From Syntrophaceae bacterium UBA6252 (GTDB lineage Bacteria > Desulfobacterota > Syntrophia > Syntrophales > UBA6807): a stretch of 13,325 nucleotides of DNA. Positions 1 to 6,304 of the stretch are shown one piece after another. The notes beneath the pieces are model-generated. The model saw only the letters and a list, made by a program, of their open reading frames with translations. It did no database searches and was not told the DNA's origin. How positions within the stretch are numbered: the stretch's first letter is position 1; each line of letters begins with the position of its first letter. The stretch lies in the NCBI GenBank assembly GCA_002441265.1, contig DJVQ01000013.1, positions 1 through 13,325 of the forward strand, in the 5' to 3' direction. Position numbers and translations under genes: made by a program.

Positions 1-1020
1 CTCGACCACCTTCTGCGCCGGCGTGCTCGATCCCGCGCCGGACCCGTCCCGGGCCCCGCCCAGATCGTTCACCACCACTTTCGCCCCGCGTTTCGCCAGC
101 TCAAGGGCGTACACACGGCCCAGGCCTCCGCCGGCCCCCGTCACGATCGCCACGCGGCCGTCGAAACGGATCTCGTCCTTGGGAATGTCGCCGTATTCGA
201 AAACGCCGTTGTCGATGACGATGTCGCCGTTCTTCGGATTGACCACGCGCCAGACCGCCTTCCCCTCGCCGGTTTTCCAGATCTGCGTCTGAATCTGTTC
301 CCCGGGGTAGAGGGTCTTCGTGAACCGGCAGGCGAAACGGCGCACCTTTTCCGGCTCTCCCGCAACCAGGCTGGTCATGAGCGCCCGGCAAGCGTATCCG
401 TGCGTGCACAGACCGTGCATGATCGGTTTTTCGTAACCCACCATGCGGGCGAACTCGGGATCCACGTGAAGCTGGAAGACGTCTCCCGACAGCCGGTAAA
501 TCAGCGGCTGGTCGGCCGACGGAACGGCTTCCACGACAAAATCAGGCTTTCTGTCGGGGTATTCGACGTTCACCGGCGGCGCGTCCTCGCCGTTGAAACC
601 GCCGTCGAGCCTTCCGAAGAGGGTGATGATGCTGGTGAACAGCTTCTTTCCGTTCGAGTGGAAGGTGTCGCTTTCGGCGACCACGAGGGCCCCCTTCTTC
701 CCCTTGTCGTAATAATGGGTGATTCTTCCTTCGGTCGTCAGGGTTCCCTCAGGGGGGATCGGGTTGTGAAAAATGAGATCCTGCTCGCCGTGAAGGATGC
801 CGGCCAGGTTGATGTTGGATGCCGCAATCACTTCGCCGGGGAAGTTCACTATGGCCGCGATCGAATAGCTGGGAATGACCTTGAGGTCCTTCTCGTAGAC
901 ATAGTTCAGCTCATCGAAGCCGGCCCCGACGCCCAGGGCGTAAAGGACCACATCCTTCCAGTCGTAGGTCTTGGTCAGCGGGCCTATCGTCTTGCCGATT
1001 GCATCCAGATTGAGAGCCAT
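1..1020 (-). CDS. MaoC-like 2-enoyl-CoA hydratase / short-chain dehydrogenase fusion (3' end beyond window)
   Basis: The reading frame is open from ATG at 1018-1020 to the left edge (340 codons seen, C-terminus missing). Residues about 1-280 match the double-hotdog hydratase 2 part of peroxisomal multifunctional enzyme type 2: YALGVGAG (27-34), then YRLSGDVFQLHVDPEFA (175-191) and PIMHGLCTHG (199-208). D180 and H185 keep the Asp-x4-His spacing of the catalytic pair, but the usual Asn-Pro of GDxNPLH is Phe-Gln. Residues about 286-340 begin a Rossmann SDR domain with TGAGGGLG (294-301) and D319 after beta-2, which favours NAD(H). The expected activities are hydration of trans-2-enoyl-CoA to (R)-3-hydroxyacyl-CoA and its oxidation to 3-ketoacyl-CoA, in the cytoplasm. 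The domain order, hydratase then SDR, is the reverse of animal and fungal enzymes. The ribosome site GGGAG lies about 11 nt before the start. The gene has its own promoter with a TetR-type palindrome at the start of transcription. The family is clear; the substrate is unknown. Confidence 0.9.
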   Translation of the reverse strand, partial: MALNLDAIGKTIGPLTKTYDWKDVVLYALGVGAGFDELNYVYEKDLKVIPSYSIAAIVNFPGEVIAASNINLAGILHGEQDLIFHNPIPPEGTLTTEGRITHYYDKGKKGALVVAESDTFHSNGKKLFTSIITLFGRLDGGFNGEDAPPVNVEYPDRKPDFVVEAVPSADQPLIYRLSGDVFQLHVDPEFARMVGYEKPIMHGLCTHGYACRALMTSLVAGEPEKVRRFACRFTKTLYPGEQIQTQIWKTGEGKAVWRVVNPKNGDIVIDNGVFEYGDIPKDEIRFDGRVAIVTGAGGGLGRVYALELAKRGAKVVVNDLGGARDGSGAGSSTPAQKVVE

Positions 1021-1103
1021 CTTTGTTTCTCCCTTTCTCCGATCTTTTTTTTTATCTTTTCCCCCCCGGGTGCGGAACCGGTTCCATTCCCGGAGTTCAA
1101 TAA

Positions 1104-1126
1104 ATTGATTCAATCAAATGATGGAT
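1104..1126. promoter_or_regulatory. Probable TetR-family operator upstream of the hydratase-SDR gene
   Basis: The 13-nt odd palindrome TTGATTCAATCAA sits at 1105-1117, and the conserved right flank ATGATGGAT runs to 1126. The palindrome is identical (as its reverse complement) to the one before tetR at 3761-3773, and 1107-1126 matches 11601-11620 at 19 of 20 positions. It covers the predicted transcription start of the promoter at 1129-1156, a position where a bound repressor would block initiation. That the TetR protein encoded at 3048-3737 binds here is inference. Confidence 0.7.
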
Positions 1127-1128
1127 TT

Positions 1129-1156
1129 TAAATACCACAATTCCTGTCATTGTCAA
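1129..1156 (-). promoter_or_regulatory. Predicted sigma70-type promoter for the hydratase-SDR gene
   Basis: On the minus strand a perfect -35 box TTGACA (1151-1156) is followed after 16 nt by TATTTA (1129-1134) as the -10 box. The start would fall near 1122, inside the palindrome, leaving a leader of about 100 nt before the ATG at 1020. The local A+T richness contrasts with the GC-rich genes around it. Confidence 0.6.
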
Positions 1157-1269
1157 GTAAAAATAAATCGTGCCGGAAAATATTTTTCCATCGCGGGCGT
1201 GCCGGCCCGGAATCCGTTTTCCCGCTTGAGAAACGGGCACCCGGCCCGCCGGACGCGCGGGATCCCCGC

Positions 1270-2274
1270 CTACCCCGCTCCGAGCATTCGTCCCGCCGCC
1301 GCCGTCCGCCGCGCCGCTTCCGAAGCGATTCTCTCCAGGAGATCCCTGCACGCCGGAATGTCCCTGACGAGCCCGACGGACTGCCCCACCATCAGGGGCG
1401 CGTTGTCCACATCGCCCGTTTCCCAGGCCCTGCGGATCCTCAGGCCGGACAGAAGCGGGGCCAGCTCGTCGAATCCCCCGCCCCGCTCCTCGACGGCGGC
1501 GATCTCGCCGATCATGCGGTTCTTCAGCGCCCTTCCCTGCATCCCCAGCGACCGGCCGAAGAGAACCGTGTCGTATTCCTGCCTTTCCACGAGATGCCGC
1601 TTGACGGCCTCGTGAACCTCGCATTCGACCGTCGCGATGAACCGGGTGGCCATCATGACCGCATCGGCGCCCAGGACGAGGGCCGCTGCGAGGGACCGCC
1701 CGTCCGCCATGCCGCCCGCGGCGACCACGGGGATCCTCACCGACTCGGCGATTCTCGGGACGAGGACCATGGCGGTGACGTCGTCCATGAGCGGATGTCC
1801 TCCCTCTTCGAGTCCCGCCGCGTAGACGCCGTCGTAACCCGCCTTTTCCGCATGGACCGCGTGGCGGACGCTGCCGACTTTCTGAAAGATCCTGACGCCC
1901 GCGTTTTTCAGGAACCCGACGGTTTCCCTTCCGAAGGCCGTGTCCACCGGAGTCCCCGAAAACTCGATGCCGGCCACCCGCTCCTCGCCGCAGACCCTGA
2001 TGTACATCTCGTGATGCCATCGGGTGAGCCGGACGGAAGGATGGAGGGTGATGTTCACCATGAAGGGACGGTCCGTGTACGACCGCACCTCGCCGATGGC
2101 CCGCCTGAAGTCCTCTTCCGTCTCGTAGTTTCCGGCGGTGAGGTTTCCCATGCCGCCCGCCTCGGAAACGGCCGCGCAGAGCCTGGGCGTGCAAAGCCAC
2201 ATCATCCCGCCGCAGATGACGGGATATCGGATTCCGAACATTTCCGTGATTCTCGTCCTGACCGGTTCAGTCAT
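1270..2274 (-). CDS. Nitronate monooxygenase / FabK-like FMN-dependent flavoprotein (NPD family)
   Basis: This 334-residue protein has the TIM-barrel pattern of the 2-nitropropane dioxygenase / enoyl-ACP reductase II family. The N-terminal substrate/FMN strand is IRYPVICGGMMW (15-26). AAGLEEGGH (152-160) carries the H160 of the canonical GxExGGH motif. VVAAGGMADG (183-192) and GADAVMMATRF (202-212) form the FMN phosphate site; the usual GTRF reads ATRF. Family members oxidise alkyl nitronates or reduce enoyl thioesters, and many homologs in anaerobes sit in lipid or aromatic degradation loci with the substrate unproved. The start at 2274 is supported by GGGAGG six nt upstream and by the 8-nt overlap with the end of the metallophosphoesterase gene, which implies translational coupling. 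Length is normal for the family. I see no U-tract terminator after the stop. Confidence 0.85.
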   Translation of the reverse strand: MTEPVRTRITEMFGIRYPVICGGMMWLCTPRLCAAVSEAGGMGNLTAGNYETEEDFRRAIGEVRSYTDRPFMVNITLHPSVRLTRWHHEMYIRVCGEERVAGIEFSGTPVDTAFGRETVGFLKNAGVRIFQKVGSVRHAVHAEKAGYDGVYAAGLEEGGHPLMDDVTAMVLVPRIAESVRIPVVAAGGMADGRSLAAALVLGADAVMMATRFIATVECEVHEAVKRHLVERQEYDTVLFGRSLGMQGRALKNRMIGEIAAVEERGGGFDELAPLLSGLRIRRAWETGDVDNAPLMVGQSVGLVRDIPACRDLLERIASEAARRTAAAGRMLGAG

Positions 2275-2968
2275 CCCCTGCCTCCCCCGCCGCCGGGGAA
2301 TCCACCCGGAGCGTTTCGTAGATCATGGATTCCCTGTCGAAGAACCCGCAGCCGCCCCTCTCCAGCGCCCCCACGACGATGATGTATCGCTCTTTCCGTT
2401 CCAGCCTCAGCCTGGCCCCGGTCTCGACCCGCTCCCTGCGGATCTCGCCGGACCGCCATCGGAAGAGGACGGGAACATGGCTGTGGCCGCAAAAGACGAT
2501 CCGATAATCGGTGTTGCGGAAAACGGACGCCGCTCTCTCCGTTCCGCCGTCGTCGACGGGCTCGTAGACGGACCGGATGCCTCCCCACGGCATGGAATGG
2601 GTGAAGCACAGGCCGTCGAATTCGCGGACGAACGGCATGTCCCGGAAAAACCGAAGAACCATGGTCCCCGCTGCGGCCGTTCCCGCAAGCTGTCCCGCCA
2701 TGCCCCGTTCGGCCTGCAGCTCGTTGTTCCCCTTGACCGCCCGGACCCCGCTTTCCTCGAGAAGCCGGACCATGGGCAGCATCGTTTTGCACTTCAGGAA
2801 ATCGCACGCATCCCCGAGATGGAAGAGACCGTCCGCCTTCAGCCTGCGGAAGAGGGCGATGGACGACCGGGTCCTCTCCAGATCCCCGTGGCCGTCCGCC
2901 ATGATTCCGATCCGCCGCGGGAAATCCCCGATGCCTTCCGCCGGTCCGCCTGTCCCCCGATCCTTCAT
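2267..2968 (-). CDS. Calcineurin-like metallophosphoesterase (YfcE/MJ0936-like)
   Basis: About 233 residues carry the full set of metallophosphoesterase motifs in order: MADGHGD (23-29, Asp-x-His), HLGDACD (50-56, GD), KGNNE (79-83, variant of GNHE), FTHSMPWG (122-129, metal-binding His124) and FCGHSH (159-164). It should be a small cytoplasmic two-metal phosphodiesterase or phosphatase; the substrate cannot be told. The start is uncertain. The ATG at 2966-2968 is the first one after the terminator at 2980-3020, but no good ribosome site precedes it, and the domain proper begins about 20 residues later (RRIGIMADGHG). Earlier in-frame starts would lie inside the terminator or the tetR coding region. 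The gene overlaps the nitronate monooxygenase gene by 8 nt, so the two are probably co-expressed; no promoter is visible, and read-through from tetR is possible. Confidence 0.82.
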   Translation of the reverse strand: MKDRGTGGPAEGIGDFPRRIGIMADGHGDLERTRSSIALFRRLKADGLFHLGDACDFLKCKTMLPMVRLLEESGVRAVKGNNELQAERGMAGQLAGTAAAGTMVLRFFRDMPFVREFDGLCFTHSMPWGGIRSVYEPVDDGGTERAASVFRNTDYRIVFCGHSHVPVLFRWRSGEIRRERVETGARLRLERKERYIIVVGALERGGCGFFDRESMIYETLRVDSPAAGEAGDD

Positions 2969-2979
2969 GGGATCATCGT

Positions 2980-3020
2980 AAAAAAAAGGACCCGTTCCAA
3001 CCCGAGATTGGAACGGATCC
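2980..3020 (-). terminator. Intrinsic (Rho-independent) terminator after tetR
   Basis: On the minus strand a 13-bp stem (arms 3008-3020 and 2988-3000, 7-nt loop at 3001-3007) is followed directly by eight T residues (complement of 2980-2987). The one imperfect position is a G-U wobble on the minus strand but an A-C mismatch on the plus strand, so the structure is best formed in the tetR transcript. It lies 28 nt after the tetR stop codon and 11 nt before the proposed start of the metallophosphoesterase. Confidence 0.9.
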
Positions 3021-3047
3021 TCGTTTGTCGGGTTTCCTCCTCCCGGT

Positions 3048-3737
3048 TCATTCCGTCGTGTTCTTCGCCGTCCCGTTCCTGGGACGCCTGGGCGCCCGCA
3101 ACTTCTGGCCGTTTTCCTCCCAGCCGATGAACGGGGCGATGAACATGGTTTCCAGGACATCCTTGGTCATCTTCACATACTCCGCCTTGTCGATCTTGAT
3201 GAGCGGCCGGAAGAAGGTCTCGCCGGAAATGAAGTTGTGGATGGAATTCATGATCACCAGGACCTGCATCATCGCGAAAGGCGGAACGTCTCTCTTGTCC
3301 TTGCTCAGCCCCATCGATCTCGCGATGTCGCCGGTGAACTCGGGAACCTTGAAATCGAGTCTGGTTTCATGCCGCGTCTTGCTGAAATACCTCATGAGCA
3401 TGAGATTCGAGATCTCCGGGTGTTCGAAAAGATAATCCGTAATCAAACCGAAAGAGATCTTCAGGCGTTCGGGCAGCGGTTTTCCGTGGATGACCTTCTC
3501 CACGTACCGCAACACCTGCCCCAGGTCCCTGCTCATGTCCAGGATCACCGCCTCGTAGAGATCCCCCTTCTCCCCCCAGTGGTAGTGGAGGGTGGATATG
3601 TCGATCCCCGCTTCCTTGGCAATCATCCTGGTCGTCGTGCCGTGAAACCCGTATTCGCCGAAAATCCTGCGGGCGGCGGAAAGAATCCTCGCCTTCGTCG
3701 ATTCCGGGTCTTTTTGTGCCTTTTCTAATGCCCTCAT
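3048..3737 (-). CDS. TetR/AcrR-family transcriptional regulator
   Basis: This 229-residue protein has a classic TetR N-terminal DNA-binding domain: RILSAARRIFGEYGFHGTT (17-35) leads into the helix-turn-helix TRMIAKEAGIDISTLHYHWG (36-55) and then KGDLYEAV. The rest is an all-helical ligand domain ending in a short Arg/Lys-rich tail. Members are usually repressors released by a small hydrophobic ligand; acyl-CoA-responsive ones are common next to beta-oxidation genes. The ATG at 3735-3737 is the only possible start because an in-frame TAA lies three codons upstream; the ribosome site is GGGAGG about 12 nt away. A perfect 15-nt palindrome at 3760-3774 overlaps its predicted transcription start, which points to autoregulation. 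Related palindromes precede the hydratase-SDR gene and the envelope operon. A terminator follows. The family is certain; the ligand is unknown. Confidence 0.93.
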   Translation of the reverse strand: MRALEKAQKDPESTKARILSAARRIFGEYGFHGTTTRMIAKEAGIDISTLHYHWGEKGDLYEAVILDMSRDLGQVLRYVEKVIHGKPLPERLKISFGLITDYLFEHPEISNLMLMRYFSKTRHETRLDFKVPEFTGDIARSMGLSKDKRDVPPFAMMQVLVIMNSIHNFISGETFFRPLIKIDKAEYVKMTKDVLETMFIAPFIGWEENGQKLRAPRRPRNGTAKNTTE

Positions 3738-3759
3738 TCCTTGTTAAATTCCTCCCTGA

Positions 3760-3774
3760 ATTGATTGAATCAAT
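3760..3774. promoter_or_regulatory. Probable TetR operator (autoregulatory)
   Basis: ATTGATTGAATCAAT is a perfect 15-nt odd palindrome centred on 3767. It lies between the -10 box (3781-3786) and the ribosome site of tetR and covers the predicted start of transcription. This is the most symmetrical of the three related sites in the window. On the minus strand, GATTCAATCAATT is shared with the site at 11601-11613. Confidence 0.75.
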
Positions 3775-3780
3775 CGAAGG

Positions 3781-3809
3781 AGTATGACACAGAATCACAG
3801 CCAAGTCAA
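3781..3809 (-). promoter_or_regulatory. Predicted sigma70-type promoter of tetR
   Basis: On the minus strand the -35 box TTGACT (3804-3809) and the -10 box CATACT (3781-3786) are separated by exactly 17 nt. Initiation would occur near 3774, at the edge of the palindrome. Confidence 0.55.
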
Positions 3810-3927
3810 TGATAACAAATCAGAAATGTCACAAATACGCTTTTTTGTACGTCAAAGGGCAAAGCTCCCGAGCCGGGGCGCAAGAATCCCCAGGACCGAC
3901 AAGCACTTAAGGCAGACCTCAAAACCT

Positions 3928-4911
3928 TCACTCCACCTTGAACCACACATCCCCCATCTGTACGGAGGGTGCGTAGCCCGGTTTCCGCTTGCGTTCGATA
4001 TGGGAAATCACGCCGTCGGTGAAAAGCTTGAATTCCCGTTCCGCCCGGGCGGGATCGATCACGGCCATGGCGGAAATTTTCCCGGAGAGGATCGCCCCGG
4101 TGATTCCGAACCCGAAAGCGGGCTCCACGAATCCCCCCAGCGTCCCCGAAAGGATGAACCCCTTGTGAAAGAGCCTCGGCCCCTTCGGCGTCTGTCCCCG
4201 GAACCGCCGCCATTTTTCGAAGGATCTGGACTCGGAGGCCTCCAGGATCCCTTTGAACGCATCCAGGTTTTCCGCCGGGACTTCCTTCCTGGCGAAGAGA
4301 AGAACGTACCAGATCCCGTTCATCGCCGCCGTGTATCCGTATTCGTTGGAAAACGAGCCGATGTAGGTCCCCGCCGACACGACATCGTCCTCGATCTCCG
4401 AGTATGCCCAGTACCCCGCGAAGACGCTGGATTCGAGACCCAGCATGGCGTACATCTCCGGCGAAAGCCCCGACGACAGGATCGATCCCTCAGGCAGGCG
4501 TTTCAGATCCTCCTCTCCGATCATCTTCCTGAAATCGAACTCGACGCCTTCCTTCTCCGCGATGCGGAAAAGGCGGGAATCCAGCGACGTGGGACGATTC
4601 CCCCGTTCCGTGTTGTACACGCGGTATCCCATGCCCTTGAAATCGATGTACCCCGCATCCTGACCGCCCACGGACAGCCTGCAGATATCGCTGGTGTCGA
4701 CGAACGCCTCGCCAAGGTCGATTCCGATGTAATCCCACAGCCCCGGGACGGCCACGGGCGTCGTGTGCACCGAGGGGTGCCAGCCGGGTTCCCCTCCTAC
4801 GCTTACCTGCCGTTCCTTTACGATGACCCGGAATCCTTCCCGGTTCAGATTGATGGCGGCGACCAGTCCGGCCGGACCGGCCCCGACGATTTGGATTTCT
4901 TTTCTTGACAT
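3928..4911 (-). CDS. FAD-dependent oxidoreductase, geranylgeranyl-reductase-like (paralog A)
   Basis: This 327-residue protein starts with a Rossmann FAD site: IVGAGPAGLVAAINLNREGF (8-27) with E33 as the likely ribose-binding acid. Further marks are HPSVHTTP (45-52), WDYIGIDLG (59-67), SSGLSPEMY (146-154), EYGYTAAMNG (190-199) and a C-terminal FAD-contact region GTLGGFVEPAFGFGITGA (256-273). The fold resembles FixC/geranylgeranyl reductase flavoproteins, which reduce or oxidise C=C bonds of lipids. All these blocks recur in the protein at 11707-12750, so the two are paralogs. No signal peptide or membrane helix is visible, so it is probably cytoplasmic or peripheral. The ATG at 4909-4911 follows AAGGAAGG. 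It lies 165 bp downstream of the DUF1329 gene, a gap that holds a long hairpin; it is probably the last gene of the envelope operon. The substrate is unknown. Confidence 0.82.
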   Translation of the reverse strand: MSRKEIQIVGAGPAGLVAAINLNREGFRVIVKERQVSVGGEPGWHPSVHTTPVAVPGLWDYIGIDLGEAFVDTSDICRLSVGGQDAGYIDFKGMGYRVYNTERGNRPTSLDSRLFRIAEKEGVEFDFRKMIGEEDLKRLPEGSILSSGLSPEMYAMLGLESSVFAGYWAYSEIEDDVVSAGTYIGSFSNEYGYTAAMNGIWYVLLFARKEVPAENLDAFKGILEASESRSFEKWRRFRGQTPKGPRLFHKGFILSGTLGGFVEPAFGFGITGAILSGKISAMAVIDPARAEREFKLFTDGVISHIERKRKPGYAPSVQMGDVWFKVE

Positions 4912-4994
4912 GACCCTTCCTTTGCTGTCGCGGCGAAATCGTCAAAAGTCCGGGCAACGGTGCGGACCTTCACGAAGCCGTCCGTCATGGATTT

Positions 4995-5045
4995 TGGGAC
5001 GGAAACACTCCCGAATCCTTCGGATCGGGAAGTGTTTCCGTCCCA
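4995..5045. repeat. Long inverted repeat / hairpin between the DUF1329 and FAD-oxidoreductase genes
   Basis: A 15-nt arm TGGGACGGAAACACT (4995-5009) pairs perfectly with 5031-5045. The inner part (5010-5018 with 5022-5030) continues the stem with two small bulges up to a tight loop; on the plus strand the loop reads C-UUCG-G, a stable tetraloop. No U-run follows on either strand, so it is not a standard terminator. It could be a REP-like intergenic repeat or an mRNA-processing or stability element that lowers expression of the downstream flavoprotein. What it does is unknown. Confidence 0.8.
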
Positions 5046-5076
5046 CGAAGAAAAAACCTGTTCCCCTGCCCTTCCG

Positions 5077-6282
5077 TCACATACCGGTCGCGTTGAGCGA
5101 ACCGGGCTCGAAAGCGGCGGGCGTGAGTTTCGAGTTGTTCAGATTCAGGTTCCGGATGAAATTGCCGACCCAGGTCCCCGTCTTGAAATCGGTGATCGAG
5201 TTCCCCGTGTTGAACGGCCCGTGATCCCCATCCGGCAGATCGAACCGATGGAAGGTGTTCATGCAGCCTTTCCAGAACTGACCGTTCTTGTCAAAGGTTT
5301 CCGAGTACACCACCCAGTAGGACTCCTTGATGACCCACACATGCCGGAACTTCTCCGGATAGCGGGGGTCTTTCGGCGTGATCTCCACGAGGTAGGCGTC
5401 GCGGATTTCGTAGTTGTCCGAAAGAATCGGGTGGTGTCCGTCCACGTCAAGCGTGCTCTGGTTCATGATGGCGAGAATCTTCTGCTCGCCCAGCAGCTTG
5501 TAATCGAACTCCATGAGCTTGCCGTCGAAGCCGTAGTAGTCGTCCCAGGTCGACGTGGTTCCCCTGACGGGGTTGGACCGTTCCCTGGAAATCATTCTCA
5601 GGGTTCTTCTCATCGTGGGAAGATACGTCCACATGTCGTCCGGTTTCGTCGGATCGGTGTAGCGCCAGATCAGCGTCACCATCCCCTTCCATTCCGGCGG
5701 AGACAGGGAATCGAGCGTCATGGCCCACTCGAGCCCGTGGGGGTTCGCGATTTCCGGTTTGGGATCGACATCGGTCCTTCCCGTGAAGCGAAGGAAATGG
5801 ATGTCCGCCTTGCCGATGGAGAGCTGACCGTTTTTCCGTTTCCCCGGGACCAGAAATCCTCCCGGATAGGTGAAATCGTCGCCCCTCCAGCGGTAGTAGC
5901 TGTTCCACATGATCTTCAGGGCCTTGTTCGGTTCCTGGGGATCGGGGAAGGGAAGACCCGCCACGTAGCCCTCCAGCCTGCCGTCGGGCAGCAATGTAAC
6001 GCGGGTGGCGTTCTTTTTGCTTTCTTCCATGTAGTTTTTCGGCGGAGGATTCGGGACGGGGGCGACCACATGGACGGTGACGGGGGATTCAAGCTCCCAC
6101 CCGTCGGTGATCCACCTCATGAAGTGGGGGGGAAAGTAATCCTTTGCCTTGTCCGCGTTGCTCTTGTCGATCACATCGCCCGGCTGGACCTCTCCCGCCG
6201 GTGCGAGCGCGACGAACCCGAGCAGCAGCAGCACGACCATGGCGACCTGCATCAGGACCCTTGATTTTCTTTTTCGCTGCAT
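5077..6282 (-). CDS. DUF1329 family periplasmic protein (LolA-like, 'outer membrane lipoprotein-sorting' type)
   Basis: About 401 residues: a basic N-terminus (MQRKRKSR), a hydrophobic stretch at about 9-28 and a probable cleavage near APAG (27-30) give a Sec signal peptide. The mature part has the DUF1329 look: an early VQPGDVIDKSNADKAKDYFPP block, many Trp/Tyr-rich beta segments (WRYTDPTKPDDMW, DDYYGFDGKL) and a Tyr/Trp-rich C-terminal half. The family is predicted to have a LolA-like half-barrel that can shield a lipid, and its genes nearly always travel with DUF1302. I chose the ATG at 6280-6282 because AAGGAG stands six nt before it; an ATG six codons earlier (6298-6300) has no such site. 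The gap to the DUF1302 stop is only 22 nt, so it belongs to that operon. The protein probably carries a hydrophobic substrate through the periplasm; this is inference. Confidence 0.85.
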   Translation of the reverse strand: MQRKRKSRVLMQVAMVVLLLLGFVALAPAGEVQPGDVIDKSNADKAKDYFPPHFMRWITDGWELESPVTVHVVAPVPNPPPKNYMEESKKNATRVTLLPDGRLEGYVAGLPFPDPQEPNKALKIMWNSYYRWRGDDFTYPGGFLVPGKRKNGQLSIGKADIHFLRFTGRTDVDPKPEIANPHGLEWAMTLDSLSPPEWKGMVTLIWRYTDPTKPDDMWTYLPTMRRTLRMISRERSNPVRGTTSTWDDYYGFDGKLMEFDYKLLGEQKILAIMNQSTLDVDGHHPILSDNYEIRDAYLVEITPKDPRYPEKFRHVWVIKESYWVVYSETFDKNGQFWKGCMNTFHRFDLPDGDHGPFNTGNSITDFKTGTWVGNFIRNLNLNNSKLTPAAFEPGSLNATGM

Positions 6283-6304
6283 CTGTCTCTCCTTTTCCAT
6301 ACTC

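Noticed and set aside
400..1131. Long plus-strand open frame opposite the hydratase-SDR gene (also similar ones at 1150-2382, 2138-3130, 3784-4908, 4960-6264, 6149-7909, 8525-10591, 10486-11478)
   Set aside because: All are rich in Arg, Pro, Gly and His, match no family and lie opposite genes with clear domains. They are antisense shadows caused by high GC content.
1172..1240. AT-rich palindrome GGAAAAATATTTTCC (minus strand) and a weak CCCG/CGGG dyad after the NMO gene
   Set aside because: Neither is followed by a U-tract, and the AT palindrome is too short to call an operator. It may contribute to the A+T-rich promoter region only.
3810..3927. GC-rich dyads after the stop of flavoprotein A (around 3868-3895) as a terminator
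   Set aside because: The stems are short (4-5 bp), compete with each other, and no T-run follows on the minus strand.
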